Shown here piece after piece: positions 11,277-24,805 of a stretch of 64,000 nt of DNA. The translations under genes and the position numbers were made by a program. Under the pieces are notes generated by a model. That model saw only the letters and a list, made by a program, of their open reading frames with translations, had not been told where the DNA came from and did no database searches. Numbering within the stretch: position 1 is the first letter of the stretch; each line of letters starts with the position of its first letter. The DNA comes from Wuchereria bancrofti (lineage: Eukaryota > Nematoda > Chromadorea > Rhabditida > Onchocercidae): positions 11,856,250 through 11,920,249 of the forward strand of contig SSBO01000009.1 in assembly GCA_005281725.1 (NCBI GenBank), written 5' to 3'.

Positions 11277-13765
11277 AAAAGCAGAATATAATTATATATT
11301 ACATATATTTTACCTTTACATTATAACAACTGCGCAGTTAGTTACAACAATTAATTGTAAACAAAAAAGGAAAAAAGTGTAATTAATTGATGGCAATGAC
11401 TCTATTAAAAATATATTCCAGCTAATAGATCAGTAAATCACAAATTCAAATTTCGAAAAAGTGATTCGTTTGTGAATTCTTCATGAAATGATTCACGTGT
11501 TTTCATGAAGACAAATATAAGCAGCAAAAAATGATCTAGAAACAGGACAAACTAGATTACTTGTGTCATACGTAGAATACGTAAGTCATAGGCATTTAGT
11601 CATTATAGCAATCATGATGCTAATACTATAACACTGGAGCAAATATTTTATTCTCATTTCTATATTCGTACACAAGCAACATTTATGAGAATGTAATTCA
11701 TACCGATGCATACGTTCTAGGTATGAATGAAAAGTGTCGCACGTGTTTACGTGGACATATTATAGCGTTATTATTATATATTAAGGATTAAATATAAAAA
11801 TTGGCGGAAAATAGGGAAGTGCACGAGCAAGGAATGAAGGAAGGAATGGAATGGAATGGGATGAGGGTGAGGCGGAGGCGGAGGCGGAGGCGGAAGCAAT
11901 CATCGAGACTACGTGACTTTTACAAATAATACCCTTTTGCTCCCTAAATACTATCAGATTTATGATAGAGGACGCGTGGGTGGGATACGGTAATGAGGAT
12001 AGGAAGAATGATGGAATGGATGGGTGGTTGGTTGGATGATAATTTGAAATGATTTAGGGAGAGGGAACGGAACAATTGTGCAATAGGAAGTGAGGAGGGG
12101 GAGAGGAGAGAGTTGATCGAATAATTCATCCTTAATTCATTACGTAACCTGAAATAACAACGTTAATTAAAATTAATTTAAGACAAAATAATATAAAACA
12201 TATTGAATTAGTAATGTTTTATATTGTGATTCAAATTTTATTTGATAATTAAATGAATGAAATTTCTCATACATCGTACAAATGAAATTTTATGTAAAAT
12301 TTAATTCATTAACGTTTGAAATGATTTTTTTTTTCCTAATATTGAAGTATAGTGGATGTTGAATACAACTATTTCGAGCGTATTGTTGATTTCTTATAAA
12401 TGTTAGTGCCTCGAGAATGTCCATTTTGTTTTATCAGTTTCATGTGATTCACACATCAGGGATTGAAATTTTTAGAAATAATAAAATTTCTAGTGTAAAA
12501 TGTTTTACTTTCAAGTAGGCGCATACTATCTTAAGTCATTTGTCCTGTGAATTATAGCCCAGGATAAAGCTATCCATTGGCCAAAAAGAACGAAAGATTA
12601 AAAATTTGAGATTCAATTTTCGCCTTATCTCTTCTGCTATCAAACCTTCTTTCTTGTTATTAATCAAAAATTACAAAGTGGAAATTAAATTTCATTATTT
12701 ATTCTCTTTCGGGATTCATCTTATTGATATGGTTAGTAGTATCTATGATTACTCTTAGTGAGATTTCATATCTGTGTTAAGAGGTAAGTAAATGTGTGTT
12801 ACTTTTCACTTTATTCCTCTCACCTTCTTCCTTTTCTGAAGGAGTTTCTTAAGTTATCAGTGTTAATCAAAAGAACCGTTTAAATTTCATTTCTATCATA
12901 TTTCAATTTCGTATAAATTTTTTCACCAGTTTGTTTCTCTCAGACTTAGATCTATTCGCTTCTGCTATACAATGATAAGCTTTCTGATTTCAATTTACAG
13001 CAATCCTTGCATCACCATAACATTTCTTTATCTCTTCAAGTATCTTTTTTCAGCTTGGAACTAGAATGAATTCAGTTATTCAGGATAAAGCCTAGTAGAG
13101 CACTTGGCTTTTACCCTGCTTAGGCTAACAAAAAAGCGGACGGTATTCATTTTGCCTGTTAGAATAGGTCCATGTAAATATCAAAGATTATAATTTTTCA
13201 CAACTTTTTGTAGCTATCCGGATTGAATCATTTAATGCTTGCAGTTGAGATGATTGACCTCTTCTCTCGATCTCTTTCCGTAAAAGTTGTTGATCTAATT
13301 CTAAGGTGTAAATATGCTCCAGAAATAGCAAATTTTCATCGATAAAAAAGTAAAACATCATTAAAACTATATGGCTATTATCTCTTCAGAATTTAATTAG
13401 CTCCTTTATATTAATGAATTATTGAAAATCCTGAATGGATTTTTGAAAAATTTCTTCTACAACTCAACTTGATTTTACTTCTCGAAAGATTTCTTCTGCA
13501 ATTCAACTTGATCTTAGGGTCTTGAGGTTTTGCACATGAAATTTTCCGTAAAAATGATGACAAATTAAATACTTTATTTGAAGGAAGCATAGCGTTTTAA
13601 TAATGATCTGCCAAGAGGTGTATCACATCCACATTTAAATATATCATATCAATTTAAAATCCATGTATTATATCGACATTTAATTGTACGAATATTTGCA
13701 GAATGAAAAAAACTGAGATGGAAATGACTGGCTGAATAACTCTGGAATAGTAGAAGAGATCAGAA
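11277..13765. other. Intergenic spacer between the two CDK1-like kinases
   Basis: I see no gene in this AT-rich spacer of about 2.5 kb. It holds a short GGCGGA tandem repeat (11869-11894), a GGAATG-rich purine tract before it, and an imperfect direct repeat around TTTCTTCTRCAAYTCAACTTGAT (about 13450-13515). AATAAA on the minus strand (13573-13578) is a possible poly(A) signal for the kinase at 13766-16453. Confidence 0.4.
11869..11894. repeat. Short GGCGGA tandem repeat
   Basis: About four copies of a six-base GGCGGA unit follow a purine-rich GGAATG tract. It is the most GC-rich short stretch between the kinases and lies roughly 600 bases upstream of the copy A start. Confidence 0.8.
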
Positions 13766-16453
13766 TTAGTAGTTCTCACAGAGTTTTATAGCCTCCTCGT
13801 AACCAGCTGCTGTCAGTTTTTCCCAGTCGATATCATTGAAATATGGATTCTTTAAAAGTTCTTTAGCCGAAATTCGTTCCGCCGGATTATACTTTATCAT
13901 TGCCTGTAATTCGAACAGTTATCATTTCTTTTCATTTTTAAATTTTCTAAATTTAGAGTTGCAAAAAAAAAAAAACCTTCAAGATTTTCAAATCCTCGGA
14001 GCCCATGGATCCGTGCAATGCCTTATCCAGACAACATTCTTTCCATTGAGGGAAAGCTTCCTGATAATTTGCTAACTGTGATACTCCATGCCAGGTTTCT
14101 TCCGTTGGAGTTGACATTATACTGAAAATGCCAACATTGAAAAATAACAACAAAGATGAACGAACGGTATACGCGTAGATGACAAACCTGAAAATAGAAA
14201 ATAGCTGAGTGATTTCTGAGTCACCCTTAAAAAGAGGTGTTCTTGCAGCCATTTCAGCAAATATACATCCAACGCTCCATATATCAACTCCAAACGAATA
14301 TCGACTCGCACCAAGTAGTATCTCCGGTGCGCGATACCATAAGGTGACGATCTATTTAATAAACAGCAAATCGTAATGATTGAAACTTTAGAGAAAATAA
14401 TATCAGTGAATATATAAATCGTAATCATTGACATTTTATAGAGATTGATATCATGAATATATGTGATTAGCGGGTGATAAGAAATAATTTTTATAATCTA
14501 TCAACTCTCACTTCTGACTTTCTTTTTTTAATACAGTGATTTAGTGAAGTGTTGCGTTTCCTTGAGAACATTAGAACAGATTGAAAAGTCAAAGTTCAAC
14601 CAACACATATTCTCAATAGTTCTACGTAAAATACATTTGAAATCAGTTAATCAATCAGATCAATGATCCTTGAATGGTCTAAGATTTCATTAACTATTTA
14701 TGATATGCTATTGTTAAAAGAAAATGCGAACAAATTTACTTCATGAGTATAAGCTCGCACTGGAACACCAACTGCTCGTGCGAGACCAAAGTCAGCAAGC
14801 TTTATAATTCCCTCGGCGCTAACAAGCAGATTTTGTGGCTTTAAATCGCGATGCATAATGCGGCGCTGATGGCAATAGCAAACGCCTCGCAAAATTTGAT
14901 ACAAAAAAGTTTTTTGCTAAAACATTTGAAATTTCAAGACAGCATCCTTATGATGAGATCAAATCTTATTATGAAGATGACGTATGAGTTTGAAAAAAAA
15001 AAAAAAAAAATGAAGTAACAACCTCCGTTCTGTTCATTGTTACACCGTCCGGAAGTAAGTTAATGTAATCACGCAAATCCATGCTAATGTATTCGAAAAC
15101 CAGGAATATATACGATACGTCCAGTATGACTCGTCCAAGACTGAAATTTCAAATATCATTTAAAAATTTATATTCTTATGATATACGGTATCTATTATAA
15201 AATTATATTAAAATTGCAAAATGTACTAATAACAGTTGAATTAATTAGTAATGTAGTGTCCAAGTTTTTGTCTCAAAAATATCAGTGAAAAAAAAAAAAA
15301 AAAGAAGATAAGAGAACTCACTAAACAACGTTTGGATGTTTCAGCTCACGAAGTAATGTAATTTCCCGCAAAGATGAAACCGGGATACCCTCTTCCTCGT
15401 ATTCCAAACGAACCATTTTTATTGCCACCGTTTCTTGCGATTGCAAATCAATAGCTTTGTAAACGATGCCATATGCACCTAACGGCATTTGGAAAAAAAT
15501 AAATAAAATTTATATATGGAAATTTACAGTTGTATTAAAAATTCGAAATAAATTATTGAATATATAAAAGAAATTTGGACCTTCGCCAATTTTCTCTAAT
15601 TGACCATAGTCATTAAAAATATCCCACTCTTCTTCAACTGTATCTGGCTCTGAAAAAAAGCAAAAGATTTGGATCGAAACTATATTTTAATCTAACAACT
15701 TTATATTACCTCAGAATGCATTACTACTAACATTTCTTTCATCGATAAAATTAGTGACAAAATATTTTTTTTTTTTACTATTTGGTCGTTTCAGGTATAA
15801 AATTCAAGTGGCAAAAGTAAAAATATTGCTAAAATTTATCGCCATCCAATCAATAATAGCTTTAAATTTCACTGCTTAACTAGTAAAGCTACAAAATGAC
15901 CCTCTTCCTCATCAGATATTACAATTATTAAACATGAATGAAATGATAAAGTATATCGATGACAAATTGAAATAATAAAGCATATCGATGATATAACTAC
16001 TTCATACACACACACACACACATACACATACACACACACACATACACACAGACACGCATATATATAAATCGGGTTAAATCCTATTTTTTGACCTTGAAAA
16101 AAGTGCTGAATGTTTACTTTATTTTATGCTTAAAAAGTTCGCGATCACATTATCAGTAGAGGGTCTCACTTTCGTCACAGATTCAATCTTATCTTATTTA
16201 GCTTTCATACTTAACTAAGCAATCATTTACAGAACTTTGAAATTTAGGCTTTAGGAAACTCATCGCTTTTTTAATGTGAATCCCAATTAACTTTTGGCTG
16301 ATTGTAAAATTTTTTGGCGATATTAAGATTCATTAAAAGAGACAAAACAATGAAATAGGATGTGAAAATTTGATCCATATAGTTCTTCTAACCATCTTCT
16401 TCATTTATTTCAATACTCATTGGCTCTCCCGATGAATTTTCGTCAGCTTCCAT
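13766..16453 (-). CDS. CDK1-like cyclin-dependent kinase, copy B
   Basis: Eight exons give 342 residues: 16393-16453, 15581-15649, 15322-15478, 15023-15140, 14740-14916, 14188-14351, 13977-14121 and 13766-13903. An acidic N-terminal extension of about 32 residues ([10 protein letters not shown] onwards) precedes the kinase fold. Visible motifs are GEGAYG (42-47, Ala at the Thr14 site, Tyr46 at the Tyr15 site), Lys64 in VAIKMVR, the cyclin-binding helix PVSSLRE (76-82) in place of [17 protein letters not shown] (157-166), DFG (177-179), and Thr192 in YTHE before [10 protein letters not shown]. The stretches [14 protein letters not shown] and [11 protein letters not shown] closely track nematode CDK-1. 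All key catalytic residues are present, so activity is expected. Exon lengths 157, 118, 177, 164 and 145 equal those of the neighbouring copy A. Start choice rests on the first ATG in the short first exon. Confidence 0.88.
15939..16056. repeat. Tandem 29-bp duplication followed by CA microsatellite in CDK1-like copy B intron
   Basis: Two near-identical copies of a unit beginning TGAAATGATAAAG and ending TATCGATGA lie head to tail at about 15939-15990. They are followed by an imperfect CA/CATA run (about 16005-16056) inside the 15650-16392 intron. Confidence 0.7.
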
Positions 16454-19200
16454 TTTGTTTAGAATTTCTCAAAAAGGAAATAAAAGCCAAAAGCATTATA
16501 GTGAGGAATTTAAACATCGGTTAATTTTCAAATTTATAATTTTACATTTTTACTTAAAACATTTCTTCCGGTGGCAAATAATTATTGTTAATTGATTAAT
16601 GATTTGTTCTATCTTGCTAATTGTTAATATCTCTTGAAAGACAAACAAAAAAAAAAAAGGAAAAGAAAATTAAAGCAGAATTAAGAGAAATAGTTTACTT
16701 TAAAAACACACAACACACAAAAATCTTCTACTTCGTTTAAATAATACGACGGGGGATATTGTCTCACCAAAATGACAATTTTTAAAGAGACAATGTCAAG
16801 CGACTGCACTAGTACGAAATACACCGAAAATAATTGTAATAACTCGATTTCACTCCTTAAATAACCTTTCTGCTTGTTATTGTTTCATTATAATTTTCTA
16901 GTCTTGCTATACCGGTGATATTTTTATTTGGAAGGCATTATAATTTTGATCAGATAAACAAAACTTTGCAAATGACTACTTAAATCTTATTGTTTTATCT
17001 TTCAGAATAATAGCTCAACATTTTTTCACACCTAAATCAGTGTAATACTTTAATTACTATAACATAATTACCATACTGAAATACAGGTAACATTAATGTC
17101 ACTGCAATGAACTACAAGCATTTATTTGATCATGTTTATAATCAAAAAAAAAAAGTTCAATTTGATTTTTCTCATGTTTCAAACTTTTTTTATTAGATTT
17201 CAGAATTTGTTGAAATTAAGATAAATTTAATATTGTTGCATTCCTATTTGCTAGCATTAGCTTCCAAAAAATAAATTAATTGGTAAACTAAAATTCTGCA
17301 AACAAAAACAACTACATCTAATTACATTCAAAATTACTTTTTTTAATAACAGTATGAAGCAAGTAGCGAAGATATGTGAAAAAAAAAAGAAGACATATAA
17401 CTAACAATAAATGTCAAAACGAAAATTTTTAAATTTGAAAACTGAAAAGTTTTTCGAACGGTATAATCAGAGAAATTATTGATAAAACTAATGCATAAGT
17501 TTAATTTTAAGTACTCAAATTTGCTGTCATATGGGACTTGTTCAACAAACTGTAAAAACTTTAATTTCAAACTAGCAGTGGGCCAATAACTTTTGGTGCG
17601 TTTATAAAACAAAAGTTTTAAGCTTTTTTTTTAAAAAAAATTTGTTTAAGAAAATTTGAAACCATATTTTTCATTCCCAATGTGAAGTATACAAGATAAA
17701 TGAGATAAATAGATAGACTGTTATCACTGTGCGTTAATTAATATATCATTTTTCTACATAACGAGCAATAATGATATGCTCAATTTCTCATCTTATTTTA
17801 TTGTTCGTAATTAAAATTCAATCTACTAAGAAGAGAGCTTTGTCGGAAGATTTACTATCAAAGCGAAACGTCTGCCTATTCCCACTAATTTACGATATAC
17901 CTGGCATGAACTGATAAAATAAATTCAAATAGCATACCTTATCAGCCGTAGAAACCGGAACATATCAGTCACAAAAAACAGATATCTTAGCATCATGGTG
18001 ATCCACACAGCTTAAAGAATGTCAACTTACAAAAGCATCGATTGACGAGAAAGGCGACATTCCCGGTCGCATTATTCATAAGGATCAGAAAATGCGGGAA
18101 CGGTCAAATGCCTAAGATTAAGTTATAGTATAAGCTTTTCAGCCAATTAAATGTTCTTACAATGGATGACTCATCCGTTTCAGGATTTCCTACTCCAGAA
18201 TATCAAGTATTGGATAACTTTTACACCAGCAAAAATGAGAGGACGTAAATTGTCACCAAACTTGTCATCTTGTTCAGCAGAAATTGCAGATAAGTCTGCT
18301 ATATACTAGGCTTGTTTCTGTTATTGAAGCTTTTATATGCAAGATATGTCAGCAAGTTTGTCCCTAGAAAATAATTGGAAAATAAAAACTGGTGAATGGA
18401 AAAATAAATTTATTGTTTTATTATTATTATTATTATCATTATTTATAAATTATTTTTATTATTGTTTTTAGCAATATTTTTGATAACAACGATGCCTCGT
18501 TTTTATAGAATTTTTGTTCAAAAATATACGATGGGTATTAGATAAAAACAAAATATGAAATTAAACATCTGATGTAGAACAATTGATTTTAACTTAATTT
18601 TTAACAGATATTATCAAAATATATGTGTTCATGCGTTTATATGTATATGCAATACTGAATTCATATCATTGAATTGACATAGCTGATTTATTAACTGTCA
18701 ACAAATATTTCATTGAAAGCTGTTTGAAACAATCGATTCATTGATGATCAATGAAATAACCATTGCTTTTTTCAATTTTTAAAAATTTCTTTTTCCAAGT
18801 AAACAATTCGATCCCTTACCTTTTTGCAAAGTTGTTCAGGTAGGAAAAAGTAAAATTAATAGCATACGGTTGCGATAAAAAAGAAAGGAAGGTGGTAATA
18901 AAACTTTCAATTTTAAAATATTATTAATTATTGAAATAAAGGAAGAAGGAAGGAAAAGAATTTTTGAAGCATCATCATTCTTTGGACAATTATTTGGATT
19001 TCTCGATCTGGACATCTTCCCTTTTATCCTACTGATTCCTTTTTTCTAAAAAGAATTCAAAAGAAGATCTCTTAATTTTCACAAATGCCGATACCATAAA
19101 TAATTGCAATTGGGACGAAGCAAAATACATTTGGTATGGTGTTCGGATTTTTAACTTTTTCACAAATCTCACTATTATTTTTTACTATTGTTATTGTTAT

Positions 19201-19201
19201 G

Positions 19202-19232
<31 letters not shown>
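19201..19232. repeat. ATT trinucleotide microsatellite
   Basis: About ten uninterrupted ATT units. Confidence 0.9.
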
Positions 19233-19233
<1 letters not shown>

Positions 19234-20139
19234 CAGCAATCAGTATTCGATACAAGTTTGGAGAACTCGTTTTTGAAATGTAATAAGGATCGGTAGTTTG
19301 TAATATGTTTCAGCGCATCGCAGATGTTTTGATTGAATAACATCAAAGTTGTGTTTAATTTGAGAGAGCAAAACATTGCTACTGTCTCGACAAATTTGCT
19401 ACCATTTAGATTGTCCGCTGCTACTTCTTACATCACATCTGATACATTCTGCATATTTTGCTAATCAAAATTTTAGATCGGGCTAACTGATGAATTTTAG
19501 AATTTAACAGAAGAGATGAATTGGTTTCAAAAAATATTAACTTGAGTTCAGTAGGAATAAGGAAAATTTTATCTAAATATCAAATCTAAAATAAACTTTC
19601 TGTTATTTGAGACGAATAAATCGAAACGATAGGTTAAAGAGAGTCATTCTGTGATCCAAAACTATTACCTGAGATTACCTATTATTAGATTGCGATATTC
19701 GATATTTTCAATGATGTATAAAGATATAATTGAAGAACCTATAGAACAATTTATCAGTCTCATGCAAAAGAAGAATCTCTTTATGAATTTATCACTCATA
19801 AGTCCTCTCTATTTCGAGTCACATTTCTATTCTAGTGACAATTCATAATTGCAAATCAGGACCAATTCCATATTAAGGACAATATTGTATGTAATTATTG
19901 TATTTATTGTTGAAATAATAGTCTAAAAGTGTAAAATTTATTTGATTCATGTAAAAATGACAACACTTTAAGATTTATGAATCACATATTTTGTCTATTT
20001 ATTTAAATATTCCATCGAAATGCATAACATTTCACAGCATTGTAACATGTGATAGTTATTACAATTATAATTTTCAATACGATGCATACATCACTCTATC
20101 GAAAAATTTTTTTAAAAACGTAAACTTTCTATGAAAAGG

Positions 20140-20570
20140 TTATCCTATAAGAAAATGCAACTTATTAAAGTGTTGATAATATTTATGAATTTCATAATTT
20201 TTTGCAATGCTATAATGGGACAAAATCCATTCGGTCAATTTCAAATGTACGCAAAGCAAAACTAACAAAATTGCAGTTGCAGACAATGATAACTGTGCAA
20301 TTCCAAAAATGCATGAAATAGTTTTGATCACATTTAATGTAATAAAATCTACTATGGCCGCTGGTGCATAAGTAACCATCGTAGTAATTGGAATTAAAAA
20401 TGAAACGTCGTGGGTGGCGCAACATAGATCAATGCAAAAAGTCGTAAACATATGCTTCGGACATTTCACAAATGGCTTATTGCCTTGATGCTGCACCAAT
20501 TAGACCACCCACGACGATTTCAATTAATATTGCAGCAAGAAAACGTACTGCTTTTAGCCATCAGTTGAAC
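20140..20570 (-). pseudogene. Possible relic or exon of a hydrophobic membrane protein
   Basis: A minus-strand open frame (20140-20499) encodes about 119 residues with two or three hydrophobic stretches (around TMVTYAPAAIVDFITL and LSATAILLVLLCVHL). Upstream, in a different frame, VRFLAAILIEIVVGGLIGAA looks like a further membrane segment. The switch of frame and the stops between the two pieces suggest a decayed gene or a missed intron. I recognise no family. Chance T-rich hydrophobic translation is the main alternative. Confidence 0.2.
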
Positions 20571-22282
20571 TTCGTTGGTGGCATTTTGTACTGTTACTAG
20601 CGAGTGGTTCTGGCAATTTTGTTGACCATCGAATGGATGTGTAACCTTTTTCCGCTAAATGTGCAATCTAAGAGGATGTATATGCTAGTGTTGTAGCATA
20701 CTGTTTAATCTATGACTCATAGTCATATAAGGCAGTCTAACAAAGAATGTAACAAAAGGTTAAACACAATTCAACTTATGTTAATGTTTTTAGTCTCTAG
20801 TTAGATTTCAATTTCTACTATCCAAATTCAACTAGGCTAATTGTTAATAGCAAGAAATGAAGTTAAAGCTTTCAAATCGGTAAGTTTTATGAGTTTTAAA
20901 GTGATAAATATGGTATCAATTGTGATTGTTTTAAATGCTTGCTGATTAGTTATGTTACAGCAAAATTCCCCAATGAATCATTTTAATCCGACAATGAATA
21001 ACAGATTTCATTTGAAACATTTGTTTTTTTTTTCCCGGCAAACTTTATCAATGAACTTTGTTCGACTTACAAAACTTTTTGTGATAACTGTTTGATGAGC
21101 TGTAACCAATTCTGTTCAATTTTTATCAAAACAAATGAAAATCCTTTTCAAATATAAATCTATAGACTGAATGGAATGGCTCAAATAATTCACATTGACT
21201 GTATAAAGGATGAAAGACTTGGCTTGAATTGATTTTGCATGCTTTTCATTTGAGTGAATTTTTTAAACTTAATTCAAATTTTTGAATTACAAATGTTTGA
21301 AATATAATTGCTGTTCTCCCGCATATAGTAAACGTGAATTTTTTGTTTTTCTTACTAATTTAGAACGATAATTTGGATGATAATATGTTAAGAAGTTGTA
21401 AACTTTATTTTTCTTTCCTCCTTTCATTCATTTTATTAATATATCAACTTTAAATTTGATAAGATGTTTTATAATTCCACATTCATTACAACTATCCATC
21501 TGAAATTAATTCCAGATTTATTGCAGATGTCCGAAGTTCAAGTTTCTAATTACATAAACCGTAAAAGAATGAAATTCAGAGATTTTTAGACCTCATAAAC
21601 ACAAAAACGAAATTGGTCCGAAGCAAAGTAAAATATTTTTCAAACATCTAAGCTAAGACAGGAGACATATTTTCTAATTTTCCAATTATTTTCAAATTTT
21701 GATCCTCGGAATAGCTGAAAGTTATCAATTAGAGCTCATATCGTGAATGAAAAACTTCACTGTGCTAATTTGATTATTAAGCCAATTGGTAAATATACTG
21801 CAGCACATTTCTTCAAAGTTTTAATATTCATTGATTTGGTATTTTTAACATAGTCTCAATTGTTCTTGTTTTTCTACGGGATTTTAATATCAAATAAAAT
21901 ACTAAATCAATATGATTTGATACTGACTGCTTTTAGTATTCGGTAGTGCATCTCCGTGTGACATCTGACCTTCAGCTTTAAGACAAGTTGTTTCTGGTAG
22001 GGTCTGAAGCTTACTTAGTGCATTACGAGTCGCTAGAGTTTCTTCTATTTGATGACAATATAGTCATAATATAGAATAGTCTAGCTGTAAGACGACAACT
22101 GGACAACTAAGGAACTGACAGGTGAAGTATGGATGGAGCAACAGATGTCACCTTTCAACCATAACTTTCATTTCGAAAGATTTTTTGCAATATTTGTGTA
22201 AATGAAAAGCAAATGCAAAATAAAATTATTGTTACTCAAACAATAAATGTTTATAAATCAATGATATCAAGTAGCGATTAAA

Positions 22283-22288
22283 TTTATT
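22283..22288 (-). terminator. Poly(A) signal AATAAA of the ten-cysteine secreted protein gene
   Basis: AATAAA reads on the minus strand about 21 bases after the TGA stop at 22310-22312. It is well placed for a compact nematode 3' UTR and supports the terminal exon of that gene. Confidence 0.6.
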
Positions 22289-22309
22289 AAATGACGATTA
22301 ATGGATCAA

Positions 22310-24320
22310 TCAACATGTCATGCAGCAAATGCAGCTACCGTCTTTGCTGGGGAAACTAGCCGCTTCAGCCTGAAATTAATGCTGTTGAAATTAAATTCAA
22401 TGTATTTTTCTTCTTTACTAATAATAATGAACAAAATAGTTATTTTATTTCAATTTTATGAAATATAACAATTCGTCAAATTTTACTTTAATCAATTCAT
22501 TGAAGTCAAGGAAAATGTGAACCAAAAAAACGAAAAGGCTGATTTTGTCTTTTATCCAACTTTATTTAGCTGGTTTTTTTTAGTTCTTTGATGAACAATT
22601 TTTGTTGTCTTTCTCAAGTAAGACAGTTAAAGGCCAAGCATTAAAGTAGATCGGCCCAGTGATTCATTTAAAACAAAAATTTCATTTCAAATAAAATATA
22701 ATTAAGAGCACTTTTTGTCTTCCATTATAAATGGCATAAACTTCACAGCATCCTTGGCATCGATCTCTAACATCGTTCCCAGATGAACATTGGGCAATTG
22801 TATCTTGGCCATCAATGTTCGTTCGAAAAGCCGCTGCCCTTGTACATGCTGAAAATGATTAATCCTAAATCTTTTCCAAATTATTTTCAGGTTGTAGTAA
22901 TCTCGAACTACGATTTGAGAAGAGTTGAGAAGGGCAAAATCTTTGAAGAGATTGGTTAAAGCTATGCTAATTAAAAAGAAACATTAGATATCCTTGAATT
23001 AATGATAATCATAAAACTTATCATACGCCTTTCTTATCATTATTCTTATGGTACTTATAGGTATGAAAAATTCGGAATATTTCATTTTTTTTTTCTCATT
23101 TTTCGACATTGCTATTTTTTACTTCAAAACACAAAAGCATGTAACAATTTTATTCACTTAACGATAATCATCATCGGAGCATCTGTGGAATAAAGTTGAA
23201 GTGATTCATTAATTTTATAAACACTGCTAATTTCTTTTGCTTTTGTTGTTGGCATTTCAAGATCTATTTCGAATAAAAATCACGGCTTTGGCTTATGTTA
23301 AGCCAATTTCACTGAATTTGATTGAGTATTATCATTTTGTTGCAACTAAAATTTTTTTCGCAATCTTTTACAGTATTCCGCTTGGATAAAGAAGCCGATA
23401 AGATTGTGTTAGCTGCCATTCAGACAAAATTAGGGAGTAAAATTAATTGAAGTAAAGTAAGGTAAATAATTTCAATAAAAACGGTAAACTATTATTCATT
23501 GCTGTTTTATATATAAATGGTAACTAATTTTTCAGTTTTATAAATTATTATTGATCTTTTGTTAAAATACTACAACTGTTTGTATGAACATCTTGAGTGC
23601 TTGACACTTCTTTTCATGTTTTAAATTTCATATCCTTGTAGCTTGTTTGCTGTTTGAATTTATCAAAACAAGGAAAATACACGAAAATACTGAAATAAAA
23701 GTAGTAATAGAACAAAAAAAAAAAAAACTTTTTTAAAGCTAAGATAGCTTAATTTTGGTTTTGTACATAAGTGTTGAAGCTATAAGGATTGTCATTTTGC
23801 ATGTCATAGTTAGTTTTAATTTTCACACTCATTGTCTACAATAATTTGAATTAGAGGAACGTTTTAGAAGAAAGAATCACCCTATTTTCTTTCATAGAGA
23901 AACTCAAAGTTAATAACATTACTTGGTTTACTTGGCTTAAGTGTCATCTTACCAATTTTGACTTTTACACAATCGCAAACGTTACTTTTGAACTATCTGT
24001 GAAACAAATGAAAAACTTATCAAGGCTAAATAAATTTTGAAGTTTAAGAAGCTATTTGAATGTATTAATTTTTGATAATATTTATATGTTATACCATTTG
24101 GAATATTAATCAATTAATTTATCTCCTAATCTTTACTTTGTGTTTATTATTATTACTGTCATTGCTAATAGACCATAAAAAAGAAAAAAGAGAAGAGAAT
24201 ACCGATGCATCTTGTATTCGTGGTGATCATATCCGGTCTTTCAAAATATGGCATAGGTAATTGAGCAAATGCCGCAGAAATGGCGCAAACAAGAATAGCA
24301 ACAATAGCAATATTTTCCAT
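22310..24320 (-). CDS. Small secreted ten-cysteine protein
   Basis: Three exons (24203-24320, 22712-22848, 22310-22369) join in phase (1, then 0) through canonical GT/AG sites to give 104 residues. MENIAIVAILVCAISAAFA is a clear signal peptide. The mature part has ten cysteines, at 38, 41, 60, 70, 73, 74, 98, 100, 101 and 104, in the order C-x2-C-x18-C-x9-C-x2-CC-x23-C-x-CC-x2-C. It ends two residues after the last CC, on a Cys. The conserved-looking core is NIDGQDTIAQC and RCQGCCEVY. The protein should be exported and held by up to five disulfides. I recognise no named family; it could be a secreted effector, an antimicrobial-like peptide or a cuticle-associated peptide. No neighbour hints at its role. 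The poly(A) signal at 22283-22288 supports the 3' end. An extra in-phase exon in the 1.35-kb first intron cannot be excluded. Confidence 0.7.
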
Positions 24321-24722
24321 TACTATCAACTGATCAGTGGTTACTTTCAAGAAATATTTTATAAAATGATTGTTTTGTCTTCGTTTATTATCAATGTTAA
24401 CATTTCAATTTTTTATTTCTCCGGTTGATGCATCATCGGATGCTCCTTTTTTTATCCTTCGATTTTTCCTTTTCTTTTTTTTTTTTTGAAATCAAAACGA
24501 ATTTCTTAAAACATTAAACTATTATGTCAAAATAACAAATCAGACCATAACAATATTTCATTATTTATTTACTTCGCTTCTTTATCACCCAAACAAAGTT
24601 CTATTTAACATCACTTATATAGTAACATGGTCTGCTCATATTTATCATTTCAGTTCTTATATTTCCTGTAAAAAATACTTGCAATGATGTTGAGCAAATG
24701 AATTTCTGTTAGCATACAGAAA

Positions 24723-24741
24723 TATGTATGTATGTATGTAA
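24723..24741. repeat. ATGT tetranucleotide microsatellite
   Basis: About four and a half TATG/ATGT units upstream of the secreted-protein gene. Confidence 0.8.
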
Positions 24742-24805
24742 CTTCATATTATAAATTTATTTATATTTCTACTTGTTTACTGCACTTACTCCTTTTAAAG
24801 AACAA

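Larger units (their letters stand above)
16454..22309. other. Gene-poor AT-rich spacer
   Basis: No convincing gene in 5.9 kb. It contains a pure TTA trinucleotide run (19201-19232), poly-A/T runs, and one candidate relic of a membrane protein (20140-20570, listed separately). Other open frames here are short, T-rich and lack splice context or family resemblance. Confidence 0.45.
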
